Origin: Byssothecium circinans
Lineage: Eukaryota; Ascomycota; Dothideomycetes; Pleosporales; Massarinaceae
DNA: 64,000 nucleotides
NCBI GenBank assembly: GCA_010015675.1
Contig: ML977039.1
Coordinates: 85,808-149,807, forward strand
Direction of reading: 5' to 3'
In this document: piece after piece, positions 31,983 to 43,349 of the stretch
How positions within the stretch are numbered: position 1 is the stretch's first letter
Layout of the letters: every line of letters begins with the position of its first letter
Notes under the pieces: generated by a model
Told to the model about the DNA's origin: nothing
The model's input: the letters and a program-made list of their open reading frames with translations, nothing else
Databases searched by the model: none
Program-made: the position numbers and the translations under genes

Positions 31983-32469
31983 TCATAATCCCCTTCTTAT
32001 GCTTTGGTATCCTCCCACTTCCACATCCTCGCTACTCCTTGTATCCCAAACCGCCCTGTCACTATCGTCTTCACTCGGCCCATTTATCCCAGGCTGCAAC
32101 ATCTCTTTATCTTCATCCTCTTCCTTTACGCTCTTTGCTCGACGCTTCTTCCACAACCACCATGTCAACCACGCTAGCAGGCACAGTGCGACGATACTTC
32201 CAATGACAATAAGGACGAACTTCCAGTTTTCGACCTGAATGGTGCCGACTTTAATTTTATTGCCTTTGGACTTGGGCTTTGTCTTTGACTTTGTCTTTGA
32301 CTTGGAGCTCGTCTTCGATTCCGATTTTGGTTGCCGCGAAAAGAGAAGGTCGTCGGTACTGCGAAAAGGTCAGATATCAGCTCCCAAAAGCGGAGACTGA
32401 ACGTACATACATCAATGACCACATGGCGCGGTGGAAGAGTCTGACGGAGTCGTTGAAAATGGGGGCCAT
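31983..32469 (-). CDS. Small single-pass membrane protein
   Basis: Exons 32469-32411 and 32358-31983 with a 52-nt intron (GTATGT...GCAG); 144 aa. The N-terminus is MAPIFNDSVRLFHRAMWSLI. It is followed by a Lys/Ser-rich repeat (KSKTKSKTKPKSKGNKIK, encoded by tandem 6-mers), one membrane helix (WKFVLIVIGSIVALCLLAWL) flanked by KKRR, and an acidic cytosolic tail (EEDEDKEMLQPGINGPSEDD). No signal peptide, so probably tail-proximal or type III insertion. I know no function. The intron restores frame from a good ATG, which supports the model. Confidence 0.7.
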
Positions 32470-33177
32470 GTTTGTCTCTGGTGGGACTGATGCGCCGTGA
32501 CCAAGATTTTACTTTGTTACTTGCGCCGAATTGCAATTATCTTGAAGCGGTGGAGATGTTTGTAAAGCTAAAGAGGTAAAGATATAGTTGCTTTGAAAGT
32601 TGGACGTCTGAGGATGGTCAGTAGCTGAGAGCTGAGGATTCAGGAACTAAAATGACGGGACACAAGGAAGATTGCGGCATCTTCCTTTGAACACCTCCCC
32701 TATCATGCGCAGCTGACGGCGGGTCATACACCATTTCCTAGGATCTCGTAGTATTCTACCTTTCTAGTAAGTATGAGCGAGATCTCACTAACGCAAAGTG
32801 GAGAATCAGTGAGCCAAGCCATTAGTTGGATTTTTGACATTTGAATATTGCGCAATGACAGGTCAATGCACAGTTCGATGGGAGACTGTGATTGGTGGTC
32901 TTTGAAAGCAAGCTTCTTTACTGAAATCTTCGGTGGTAGATGAAACATTCTTCTCGTGACTATCTACTGTGAAGATCTCTAGACTCATCATGCGGCAACA
33001 GTCTGCTTTCAAGTGCGTGATTGTGACTATAAGCATATCGCGTCCCATGCACACGGGCCATTGCCATAGCGAAATCATCCCATCTGTGAAGACCACAAAG
33101 TATGTTCCCAGTACTAGACAAGAATCGAAATTGTGGGCAAAATACCTGCTTCTAATACCTTTTAGCCACCAAAAGGC
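32470..33177. other. Intergenic region, no gene seen
   Basis: Upstream of the membrane-protein gene and 3' flank of the ankyrin gene. No motif-bearing frame. Confidence 0.4.
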
Positions 33178-34208
33178 TTACAAAGACTCACCAGTCTCCG
33201 CCCTCGGTCTCGCACCGTCCATGGGTGTAAAAGGGGACCAACCAGCGCCTCTTTCTGTGGGTGTCATGGCTCGTCTTCTCTCCACAGGACTCCAGTCCAT
33301 GCCAGGCGCCGGCAACCCAGCAATGGCAGCATCATCTCTTGCGCGTTGTCTATCGCCACCTGAAGGATTGACGATACCAGCACCAGCACTTTGGGTTGGG
33401 GGTCCATCTGAATCCGTGACCAATCTTACACCGGCATTTCGCTGCCTTTCCTTTTCCCTCTCTACCCGTTTGCCTTCAGCTTTCTTCTTCTCAAACTCTA
33501 TTATGAGCGTCTTGAAGTACGCTTCGGCGGCAGGTGTTGCGCTGTAGTGCACTGGTGTCCACGAGTAAGCATTCTGAGCGAGCGGATTGGCGCCGTATTG
33601 GAGGAGCATGCGTAGAGCCTTTAGTTCACCGGCCGCCGAAGCATGGTGCAGGGCATTATTGCCTTGGTGGTCGAAAGTATTCAGGATCGAAGGAGCGAGG
33701 AGTAGAAGCGTGGGGATGAGGTGCAAAGTGCCAGTTCCGGAGCGACAGGCTAGCATGAGCTTCGCGGTGTCAGCCTGCAGCATTTACCTGGGGAGAATAG
33801 CCTACGGCATCCAAACCACTCTTGTTCTGCAAGGCTATGCAACCGGGGAAGCGCTTTGCCAGCATCACGCCCGTGTCCTCTTTGCCCGCAATTGCCGCCA
33901 GCATGAGCGGCGTCTCCCAGTCACTGTTGATACTTACAACATCCTGTTCGTGGCCGGCATCAATCAGAAATTCCTGCGTCGTGGTGACGATCAGTTCATG
34001 TGTCATGCCTGGGCAGGTGTGTCCACAAATGTCTTACAGCAATCTGAGTGAAGCCATGCTTCGCCGACAAATGCAATGATGTGTTGCTCCTATCGTCGAA
34101 ATTGGGGTTGCGCAGATAGGCTCGATTATTTCGCACGATCCGTTGGACGAGGGCGAGGTCGTTGAGAAGGACAGCGCGGCGTAGGCGACGAGATACGTCA
34201 ATCCTTAA
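33178..34208 (-). CDS. Ankyrin-repeat protein, first exon not located
   Basis: Supported exons: 34208-34038, 33973-33806 and 33759-33178 (introns of 64 and 46 nt), all phase 0 and giving at least 306 aa. Repeats: RRAVLLNDLALVQRIVRNNR, NTSLHLSAKHGFTQIA, WETPLMLAAIAGKEDTGVML, SGLDALMLACRSGTGTLHLI, QGNNALHHASAAGELKALRM and WTPVHYSATPAAEAYFKTLI. The C-terminus is a charged coiled segment and a Pro/Arg-rich tail. The first supported exon begins LRIDVSRRL without a Met and follows an acceptor (CTAACACTTTAG), so an upstream exon with the start must lie between about 34209 and 34480. Candidate ATGs there have only weak donors. The layout resembles fungal ankyrin proteins related to S. pombe SPAP16F5.05c; the function is unassigned. 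Confidence 0.78.
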
Positions 34209-34607
34209 CTAAAGTGTTAGCTGTGATACTTCCTATGCTGGATGGAAATGATGTATGTGGACGATTAGCACCGGTAAGGGTAGGAGAGCACCCACATGTC
34301 GATGCTACTTGATAGCAAAGCATGGTTTGATGTGCGGCGAAGCTCAAGTGTGGAACCGGATGAGGGGAGTTGTTGGTGGAGGGGGGTCGGAGCTGGACTG
34401 GCGGAGGTTGACAAATTGGGTTAGTCCACACGTGCATGGGATACATTGATTGATGCATCACGACGATGGACACTACTCGAGAATTTCTTGTTTGCTATTG
34501 CCATTAAATTGATCTTACACCGACTGAAACCGCGCAATCGATGGGTGTTAGGAAGCAAGGCCATCCGACAGAGGCAAAGGGTCTTCGTGCAGTTGATTCT
34601 AGCCCAT
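34209..34607. other. Gap containing the missing 5' exon of the ankyrin gene
   Basis: A minus frame at 34473-34198 (MSIVVMHQSMYPMH) has candidate donors GTGTGG and GTAGCA, neither convincing. The 3' end of RPN3 abuts at 34608. Confidence 0.35.
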
Positions 34608-36338
34608 CTACAGTCCGTCAAAATCTCCCGTCGCATCATCATCATCGATGTCACCCTCCTGAATCTCCTTGGCGAGCTCTCGCTCCCGGTCTCGGGCTTC
34701 TTGAGCATTCTTCAGCTCCAAACGATGCTGGTTCATAGGATAACGCATCGCCTTGACGCATTCATCGTGCAGCGTCAAGCAAGCTCGAATGCGCTCATGA
34801 AAGGCCTCTCCTGGCTCTCGGGTAGCGTAAATGTCGCCGGCCTGCTTCGTCTGCATGAAACCCTTCTCGTGGTCGATCGAGGCCTCGATGACGCCATCTC
34901 GAATGGCCTTGGCAACGATATATTCGGCAGACTCTTCGCTCTCCAGCCCAAGGCGAATGCAGATGTCTCGGAGCGAGATGCGTGAATACGAAAGGGACAG
35001 CATGCGGATGCCGGTTTTGATCACATTCTGACGAAGCCGGAGGATCAAAGTATAGGTCCCGTCGCGGTGAAAGGTCGAGGAGAATGTCTGAACGATTTTG
35101 AGGAAGCCCTGGAGATCACCAACACGGACGGCTTGTACAAGACGGAAGTAGGGCTGAAGCGCGTGCTCAAGGCGGGGCTGACCAAAGACAGCACGATCGG
35201 GGATGTCGCCCATAAGCAACTCGATAACAATCAAGAGCTTCATCGAGGTTTGATAGAATCCAGTGGCGACCGTGTTGGTCGGTGACTTGCGGGTAGCGCC
35301 TGTAAGGTGCTCATGCGCCTCTGTGTAGGATAGCTGGATGGCCCGGATGCGGCCAAGGTAGTAGAGATAGCGTGCGACTTGGTTGTTGGGGGCGTTCTCG
35401 GGAAACTGAGTCTGCGCAACGAGAAGGTCGGCTTGTGTGATATCAGCCGTAGAGATGTAGTTTCGGAGAAGCAGTGTTGTGACTGAAGCCTGCGTGTCTA
35501 GGTCCTTCCTCAGGACAGCACTTCTGAGGGCAGCGAGTAGCTTTCCGCGAATCGTTATGACGGGCGATTGCTTCGACGGCGGCTTGGGGTCAAGCTCCTC
35601 ATGGAAAAGTGAGAAGTAGAAGTAGGCCTTTGCAGCGAGCGAGTCCAACGTCCTCCTGTTCAGCTCGCGGATCTTGTCTACCAGTTGGGTCGAGAACTCA
35701 GCACCGTCTTCGTAGTCTTTCTGGTCGTAGAGGTATACCTGAAGTGGTCAGTTTCATCAGCATGTGCCGAGCATGCAAACATACCTGGATCAGGATGGCG
35801 ATGTAGACGTCGATCTCCGCTATCGGCTCCTTTGCACTGCCCTTGTTTTGCTGGATTTCCTCCTTGTACTGTGCCACGACACCCTGTATCGCCTCGCCAT
35901 CCATGCCAATGGCCTCGATGAGAACCCTCGCGGTGGCGTTGCTCGGCGAGTACGTCAGAACGATGACGGAGCATAGCACGCGGTCCGTCAGCCGTTTCCG
36001 AAGCGACGATATTGAGCGAAGGGCCCTGAGGGTGAAGCGGGCATCGAACTGGGCGACGGCTCGCTCGAGCAGCGTAAAGTTGGCTCGTATGTCTTGGGAG
36101 GTAGCGTCAGCGCGGTCCGGGTACAGGTATTTGTTCGAGGCTAGGTTGGTAGCAATCATGAAGACCGGGCACATGCGGCGGTGTGGCCACGACGCAGTGC
36201 AGTGCGGGCAAGGGCACGAAAAGGTGAAGGTGACCATGTTGTTGTGATGGGTAACTCACCAGCGACTGTCTTCTGCTCCACATTCTCCGTCTTGGGCTGC
36301 TCGGCCTGCGTCACCACACCTTCCATACTGTCCGCCAT
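34608..36338 (-). CDS. RPN3: 26S proteasome regulatory particle subunit Rpn3
   Basis: Exons 36338-36260, 36140-35785 and 35738-34608 (introns of 119 and 46 nt); 521 aa. The N-terminus MADSMEGVVTQAEQPKTENV is joined to ASNKYLYPDRADATSQDIRA. Diagnostic segments: RFTLRALRSISSLRKRLTDR, VYLYDQKDYEDGAEFSTQLV, LAAKAYFYFSLFHEELDPKP, NNQVARYLYYLGRIRAIQLS, and a PCI domain with LRQNVIKTGIRMLSLSYSRI and ISLRDICIRLGLESEESAEY. The C-terminus is acidic (EGDIDDDDATGDFDGL). Rpn3 is a scaffold PCI subunit of the proteasome lid. Head-to-head with SPC34 (287 bp). Confidence 0.96.
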
Positions 36339-36625
36339 GGTGGTCGCCGTGTATCGGAGACTGTGTTCGTCGAGGTGGGAGAAGGCGCGGGGGGTGGTTG
36401 CGGTAGGTGGAGGGCGGCGATGATGCTGGGTGATAATGCACATGTAGATGATGCCGAGAAGGCGGAAGCTCTAGCTAGAGCCGGCTCGGAAAAACGAATG
36501 ATCCGGGCCGGGGCTCCTGTTTATCAAACAGAACAAACACGCCCGCGCCTCTTCCCTTTCCCCTCTCCCCTCGCTTGAAACCCTCCAGATGTCTGTCCTG
36601 GATGTGCCTTAGATTACCGCCAGGC

Positions 36626-37492
36626 ATGACGCTTCTCGACACCCACCTCGAGCAAATATCGCTCTGTGCGCAATCAATCGCAGACCTCCCGTGCGTACCC
36701 ATCGACTGTCCGTAGGCCAGAGCACTAACCTCACCACGTGCTAGCTTCGCCCGCCCCAAGATCTTCACAAATGCGCTTCTACAGCCCCACGATATCACGA
36801 CCCTGATACGAGACACCGAGTCCCACGAACGTGCTCTGTTCTCGGTCCCTCCACCTCCCCCCGCGCCCAAAGCACAAGATGCCCACCGACGCAACACCGT
36901 CTTCAACCCCAACGGAGTCGCGGTCGGCATTTCGGGGGGCGGGGCCAATGCAGTCAGGGCTCCTAAGCGAAACACGGCCGTGGCTGCTGTCCTGGGAACA
37001 GAGCTGGTCGAAAGGATACGCAAAGGCGGCGGCGGCGGGGCAGGCACGGGCTTGGGCTACCGCAAGTATGATGGGAACAACAGGGCCGAAGTAGACGTAG
37101 ATACACTACTCGAGGGGGCGGAGAAGCTGCTCGGAGTATAGTATGTACATCAAAATCTGGGGGTTTCGTGTTGGCTGACGAGGAGCAGTCCAATACCCGG
37201 TGCACAAGAGCGCATCACAGCCATGCGTCAAAGGCACAGCAGGCTCGAAGCATCGATCGAGTACTACGAGTCGCGAGTGGCGCGCCAGACGGAGCAGTTG
37301 AGCCGGCTCGCACGATCCCGAGAATATTCAGACGAGCCTGTCGACGTACTGTCAGAGCACGCAGCGCCGGTAATGTCCGAAGAAGATCTGCGGCGAGAGG
37401 AAGAGGAAGTCAGACAGCTAGAGCGGAAGAAGAGAGGCTTGGAAGATCGAGTGAATTCAATGGGGAGGGACATTTCGGGCGTGTTACGCTGA
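36626..37492 (+). CDS. SPC34: DASH/Dam1 complex subunit Spc34
   Basis: Exons 36626-36690, 36745-37140 and 37189-37492 (introns of 54 and 48 nt); 254 aa, the usual length. The N-terminus MTLLDTHLEQISLCAQSIAD is spliced to LPFARPKIFTNALLQPHDIT, then LIRDTESHERALFSV, the Spc34 signature. The middle contains a Gly-rich linker. The C-terminal third is a coiled coil (RHSRLEASIEYYESRVARQT and EEEVRQLERKKRGLEDRVNS). Spc34 is part of the ten-subunit DASH ring linking kinetochores to microtubule plus ends. Both introns interrupt conserved blocks, so unspliced frames do not show the protein. Confidence 0.92.
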
Positions 37493-37798
37493 ACAGGCCT
37501 GGAGAAAGAAGCGGATCCGTCATGATACCCAACGTAAGTACAACACGTTGAAAGTCTCCCAACTGAACAACTAAGTATTATTCAGACTCAATTAGTGAAG
37601 GATGCTTTGTCGAAGTGAATGCATTGTCTTGAATGCACTGATTTGACAGCATTCGGAGCTAGCTAATAGCAGTGTAGCTTTTTCTACAAACACAGAAAAG
37701 GGTTCAAAATCATGTCTCATTTGTTCATGATGCTGAGGCTAAGCCCTGCTATGTCATGCTAGAGCACGTTCACTTCCTCGTTCCAAAAGCATGGCCTC
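37493..37798. other. Convergent intergenic region
   Basis: 306 bp between SPC34 (+) and the BLI-3-like gene (-). No gene seen. Confidence 0.4.
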
Positions 37799-38460
37799 CT
37801 ACTGTCCTTTCCACTGCTTGACCTCGGCCTCGCTGATCTGCCGTAGTTTGTTCACGGCCGGCGCCTCTCCACTCGCTACCCCCTTGGCCATCTCCACGAA
37901 GCTGCCAACGGTACCTTTTTTGGAAACCGCGTACTGAGCTGTGCTTGCCTGGACGCGAATAATAGCAATGCGTGGATCATCTGGTCCACCATCGTGAGTT
38001 CCATCTCCAAGGTCGCCAATCCACGCCTTGAGGGCGGGCGAGTAGTGCTTCTTGACGATGGTGCGGTCGGTCTCAATAGAGGCATGGCCAGAGATGGACG
38101 CCCATTCGCCAGAGTTGTTGATAAAACCGATGTTAACCGAGGAGTGGCTCTTGAGGTCATCGGTCTTTCCCGACTCGGTATTGGTGTGGAAGAGCAAATC
38201 GAAGCCGTTTCCTTCCTATGGGCATGTTAGACCGGTGCTTGAAGAGCTGAGAAAGTCCATACCTTAGCTGCCAAAGCCATGGCCCTTGAAGCGAGCAAGT
38301 CACTGTCGGACGTTTGTGTTGTCAGCAGACAGAATTTAGTCTTGTCGACGAAAGTGAAGAGGTCCTCGACCTTCTCCTTGAGAGATGGTTCATCGAGGTT
38401 CTTCTGCGTATATGGATCGGCGGCCTTGTTGCCTGTGTCTGCGTTGCTGAAGGTCGACAT
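37799..38460 (-). CDS. BLI-3-like FMN-binding split-barrel protein
   Basis: Exons 38460-38263 and 38215-37799 with a 47-nt intron; 204 aa. Joined sequence: LLASRAMALAAKEGNGFDLL. The pyridoxamine-phosphate-oxidase-like fold has FTFVDKTKFCLLTTQTSDSD at the N-terminal strand, LFHTNTESGKTDDLKSHSSV and INNSGEWASISGHASIETDR. This is the family of the blue-light-inducible gene bli-3 of Neurospora and the general-stress FMN proteins. A flavin cofactor is inferred from the family; substrate and light regulation here are not shown by the sequence. Confidence 0.9.
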
Positions 38461-39219
38461 GGTGGGGGTGATTGATGGAATGCGTGCTGGGACAAACTGT
38501 ATGCGTGGAAGCTTGTTAGCAGGCGATGTTCATACTTTTCTTAACAGGTATATCTCTGTTAAGCAGTTTGGAATTCTGCAGGTAGATAATGATACAACTG
38601 CAATGGGAGTGCATACCACTGGGAAATCGATTGAAGCTGTGTATTGTCTGCGAGGCAGAAGTGAAGAGCTTGAAAACCGTATTTATTTGTGTTTGCTATT
38701 CATGACGTCAAATATCCATTAGGGTTACACAGTAATAGACCCCGCCCATATTGGGTAATCGCGATCCTGAAAGGGCACCAGCCACTCTACGATCGTAACC
38801 TTGCTTAGCTGTGGCATTCGATGGCCCGATACATGACGAGCTAGACATTCCATGCCTTCGTTTTCACTGGCTTATTGTCCCTGACAAATGAATAGTATGT
38901 AATGTCTTGACAGCCTAAATAAGCTTAGACCGTTCTAATGTAGAAGATGGGGCGCCTCCACTGCAGCGTAATAATCTGTTGGGAAATATAAACTGCAATT
39001 GTTCTAGGCACTAGCACCTTTTCAAATAGAAGTGAACATGTCAAGCGTACAGGTTCAGAACCTCGTGTGAATCGGAAACATTTCTTCACCCTTACCGCTG
39101 AGAATATACCCCATTACAAAAGCGACTGAACGTGAAGATCGACCAACGGCCTAAGTAAAGCAAGATAATAGCCAAGTGACATCCTTTCGGACCAGCATAC
39201 CACAATCTGCCCTGTTACA
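38461..39219. other. Intergenic region, no gene seen
   Basis: Promoter side of the BLI-3-like gene and 3' flank of BFR1; AT-rich. If BLI-3 is light-induced, its control elements would lie here, but I see no clear motif. Confidence 0.4.
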
Positions 39220-40844
39220 TCATGCCTCCTCGAGCGTAGTCTTCTTCAGCTCTTCTGCCACGTCGGCCTCGGCATCCTTTTCCTGCTGGAGCTCGGCATC
39301 TGCTGAGACAGAGCTTCCGTTGACAGCCTGGTTTTTCTGTGCGGGCTTCCGGGCGATATCGGTGGCACCATCTGCTTCTTCGGCCTCCAAGCGATCAATC
39401 TCTTTCTGAGCCTTGGCGATATTCTGGAAACTGTCAGCGGGATGCCTTGACACCGATGACATGACTCAACCTACCTCGTTGGTTTTTTGGCTCTGGTTCG
39501 CCTTCCAGTGCGCAAGCTTTTCATTGAGCTTTTCAACAGTGGCGGGCACATCGGCTTGGCTCGAGGGTGCATCGACTCCGACCTTAGCCAGCTCTTCAAT
39601 AATACCAATATTGAGGTTGAACTTCGTTTCAGCCGCAGTAGCAGCGCCCTTGCGACCCTTCTTTCCCTTCTTGCCTCCGCCGCCGATGAAGTACGATTCC
39701 TCATCATCGCCCTTTTTCGGGAGCGCAGTGCCCTTGAAGCCAGAGTTGTCGACAGTTCGCTGTGCAGAAGCAGCAAAGGTGCTTGCGGCAGTCGTCTCCT
39801 TTGCAGGCAGAGCAGACGGGTCAAAATGGCGGATTAAGCCTTCACATGCAAGTATCTCGTCCTGATAAGCTGGAGCACTCGCCTCTTCCAGACGCTTTGC
39901 AGCAACCTCCTTGCGTTTGTTGGCTTGATATTCGAGCTGCTCCTGACGCCTCCGCTCGTTGCGAGCCTTGCGAGCCTGGAAGTCGTAATCTGAGAAGGCA
40001 CGCTTCTGCGCATAATACTTGTCTTTGAATTCCTTCATTGCCTGCCACTTCTCCTGCTGGTCGGCGCGAGCTTTGTCCGTAGCTTCTCGGAGGCCCTTCA
40101 GGTTTGTAAATGCTTCATCCTGCTCCTTCTTCAGAGCATCCAGCTCCGTCTGCAGCTCGTTGTATTTCTGCGAAATGGCCTTTTGCTCCGGATCGTCTAG
40201 GAGCTTCTTTTGTTCCGTGTACTGCGTCTTGAGATCATCGATGGCTTGTTGTTGAGTATCGAAGCTGGCGAAATTTTTGCGAGTCTTGTTAAGACTCGAA
40301 ATGTCGCTGAGCGCCTTCTTCTCGTCCACGAGCTTCATCGTACCCGAGTCGACATCTTTCTGGAGGCGAGCAATCTCCCGGTCGACCTCTTCGGCAGACT
40401 TGTACGGGACCTTGCCTTTTGCTGTCTTGAGTTCGGCGAGGCGGGACTTGATTTGCTCGTCCAATCGCTTCAGCTTGTCGTGGACAGCGTTCCGTGAGGT
40501 CTTGAACCCTTGTTGAGTCTGACGTATCTCGCCGAGCTGCTTCTTCAGCTCCTGTTGCCGCAGCGCGTTGGGTGAGTCCTTGTTATTGGGGCGCGCAAGG
40601 TCCTGCTTTTGGCGCGCAGCGTTCTATGGTTGCAGTTAGGTGATGTCGGGGGTAAGAGAGCAAGCCGGACACGTACAAACTGCTTCTGCGCAATGTTGTG
40701 CGCATTCTCGAGCTTGGCGAGGCCTTCCTTGAACGCGGCCTCGTCGGGCTTCTCCGGCTTGACGAACGTCTGCTTGTTCTCGGAGGCGGAGGAGGACGAG
40801 GCGTCTGCGGTCTTGGGAGCCGCGGAAGCTGCGTCGGTTGCCAT
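39220..40844 (-). CDS. Bfr1-like coiled-coil mRNA-associated protein
   Basis: Exons 40844-40677, 40623-39475 and 39423-39220 (introns of 53 and 51 nt, both phase 0); 506 aa. Charged throughout and strongly helical: FVKPEKPDEAAFKEGLAKLE, NALRQQELKKQLGEIRQTQQ and SAEEVDREIARLQKDVDSGT. The Bfr1 block KALSDISSLNKTRKNFASFD is followed by YNELQTELDALKKEQDEAF and DKYYAQKRAFSDYDFQARKA. A lysine/glycine patch (GGGGKKGKKGRKGA) could bind RNA. Bfr1 associates with polysomes and the ER and affects secretion and ploidy in yeast. The cytosolic/ER location is inferred from the family. Head-to-head with HEM4 (305 bp). Confidence 0.9.
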
Positions 40845-41149
40845 AGTCACCGGTTCTGGCTCTGGACGTGCGGAGATGTCAATTGATCTCCAGATAGTAG
40901 ACCGGGCGGGGCGGGGGGGAGAGGGGCTGTGGGTGTGGGTGTGGGCGTGGAGGAGGCGCAATGGAGAAGCGGCGGTGGTGGGTGCAAAGGATCGAGTACA
41001 CCTATGGTGAATGTTGAACCTGTAATTGAATTTCCACGACCGCCGAGCAAATTGGCCGCCGGCAGGTTTAGCCGAGCTCGCTTACCATACCGATTGCGGA
41101 TTGCACTCGAGCAGTTCAGACTGGTTACCCACTCACGAGCGCCGTCACC
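40845..41149. promoter_or_regulatory. Shared divergent upstream region of BFR1 and HEM4
   Basis: 305 bp between starts, containing a G-rich GT/GTGG repeat near 40910-40960. Both promoters must lie here. Confidence 0.45.
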
Positions 41150-42094
41150 ATGGCCGAGCATACTGTAGCTGCCAGGAAGACGCCCGTTTTGCTGTTGAAG
41201 ACCAAATCCGCTCCAACAGACCCATATGAAGAATACTTCGCCGCGTTTGATAACAACCAATACACGCCCCTTTTCGTGCCGGTGCTGGAGCACAGATTCA
41301 AGCAGGACGCACTCCATGAGGTCCAGCAACACATCGTCGACGGAGCCTTCACTACGACTCCCACAAGACCACAGCCAAAGTATGGCGCCTTGATATTCAC
41401 CTCGCAGCGCGCAGTGGAGGCTTTTGCCCATGTTGTCCAGGAAGTGCGCAAAGACGGAGCTGGTCACTTGGAATCTGTCCTTCCTCCAAGCGTTCCATTC
41501 TACGTCGTAGGGCCGGCCACGGCACGCAGTCTCAAGGCCTTGGATCTCCAATGTTCGGTTCTTGGGGAGGAAACGGGAAATGGCGGCGCACTCTCATCCT
41601 ATATTTTGGACCACTACGACAACATATATCCAGGGGTTTCCAAGCCCGCAATACTATTTCTTGTGGGTGAGAAGAGACGGGATATCATTCCCAAGACGCT
41701 TCAATCCCCAGATCTGCCGCCGGAGAGAAGGGCACGAGTCGATGAACTGGTCATTTACGAAACTGGGGAGATGCAGTCTTTCGAAGCGAATTTTACCTCG
41801 ATATGGCGGCGCAACGTGGCCGAAACAAAAACACGCCAGTGGGTGGTTGTGTTCTCACCAACAGGCTGCCAAGCTATGCTGGCGAGTTTGGGGCTATTAG
41901 ACCCGGAAACCGGACAATCAACTTGGCAATCATCGAAGACTTCAGACAGAGACGTTCTGATTGCCACCATAGGACCTACCACCCGTGACTATCTGATTCA
42001 AGAGTTTGACGTCGCGCCAGACGTCTGCGCGGAGAAACCTACGCCTGAAGGCCTCGGTGAATGCATACGGTCTTTCAACATGGGGTTCAAATGA
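41150..42094 (+). CDS. HEM4: Uroporphyrinogen-III synthase
   Basis: Single exon, 314 aa, starting MAEHTVAARKTPVLLLKTKS. This poorly conserved family is recognised by YEEYFAAFDNNQYTPLFVPVL, ALIFTSQRAVEAFAHVVQEV, FYVVGPATARSLKALDL, ILFLVGEKRRDIIPKTL, DELVIYETGEM, WVVVFSPTGCQAML and VLIATIGPTTRDYLIQE, in the order of the two HemD half-domains. The enzyme closes and isomerises hydroxymethylbilane to uroporphyrinogen III, the fourth step of haem synthesis, in the cytosol. The length is slightly above the bacterial enzyme and normal for fungi. Confidence 0.93.
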   Translation: MAEHTVAARKTPVLLLKTKSAPTDPYEEYFAAFDNNQYTPLFVPVLEHRFKQDALHEVQQHIVDGAFTTTPTRPQPKYGALIFTSQRAVEAFAHVVQEVRKDGAGHLESVLPPSVPFYVVGPATARSLKALDLQCSVLGEETGNGGALSSYILDHYDNIYPGVSKPAILFLVGEKRRDIIPKTLQSPDLPPERRARVDELVIYETGEMQSFEANFTSIWRRNVAETKTRQWVVVFSPTGCQAMLASLGLLDPETGQSTWQSSKTSDRDVLIATIGPTTRDYLIQEFDVAPDVCAEKPTPEGLGECIRSFNMGFK

Positions 42095-43349
42095 ACCGCG
42101 TCAGCGTGAAGAGGTGGTCCATTTGATGGGGTCAAATCTGTTGATTGACTTGATTCTAGCCATGGAGAGATGTAATGGTATGGGAGCCTCATATGCATGA
42201 GGCGTGCTTGCTATGAGGTAATTGCTGTTCTAATTGGCGAGAGGATTTGTCGTTTGTTTTGTAGCAGAGATGAATGCGTGAGTCACATACTAGGTAGCAG
42301 TAGAGGCAGTGTGACGCGTGATGAGAAACGATAATATAACAGATGGACAGGAGGTTACTCGCGCGTAGGAAACGCTACCAGGCTAACGACCTGTTGAATA
42401 TTGGATGGAATAAGATGATCATTGGGGCTACATGAGATGACTGGCTGAATACGGACCTTTCATGCAACTGATCGCTGATGGGGTGAAAACGTTTGGGTTC
42501 ATAAACAACATCAAGCAAATTGATTCAAGCTATACAAGGATGGGAGGTAGGAGTCTTCTATATATAAGCATGCTTACTGCGCTCATCTGACTGATCGACG
42601 AGAGGATTGATTGTTTGTTTCTAGCAATTCAACATGATCTACGTTGTACATCGATATAACCAGGACAATGACTGAGAATACTTCACTGCCTCTGCTCGCC
42701 TGGATGAACCACCACTACAGCCTGAGGGCATTGTGGACCACTTGAGGTGCGATTCCGTAGTCTAGCATAGTCGCAGCCCCTCCCTTTCGTCATGTGTTGA
42801 AAAGGTGAAAACATTTGTCAAGCAGTAGTATATCTAACCTTCTGTTCTACCATAGGAGGTCCGGATGAGTTTCAATCATGTGTGTGCTAGATTTCTGTGT
42901 CGTTGTAAAGTGAAGACATCTTAGGATAAAGAGAGCTAGCTAAGTGTTGTACCTTAAGGTTATTCCTGCTTAGTGCTGATATGTTACCAGCTTGGAGAAA
43001 ACTACGGTGTACGATTCCAAGGTTCATAGATTTGCCCTTGATTGAACTTCACATGGCCACCCTGTAGTAATAGTACCACATTGCCCTGAACAATGTTCCA
43101 ATGCTGAAAACGCCAATGTCCATAGGAGTCTTGAAAGCCTCCCCAACGAGATAAATTATGTACTTGATGATCATGATCATGTTTCCAACTGATGCGTCCC
43201 GCCGATGCGTATTATTTATTATGACGTCACGCCACTGGATAGAACTTGGACTACAAACAGAGGTGTGCAATCAACCAACTTCATGACTTGATCGATCAAT
43301 GCACCTTTGATCCTTGCGATCCAGCAGCATACATAGTTATCCCACCACC
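42095..43349. other. AT-rich intergenic region, no gene seen
   Basis: 1.26 kb downstream of HEM4. Short TA-rich stretch near 42558-42566 and no coding motif on either strand. Confidence 0.4.
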
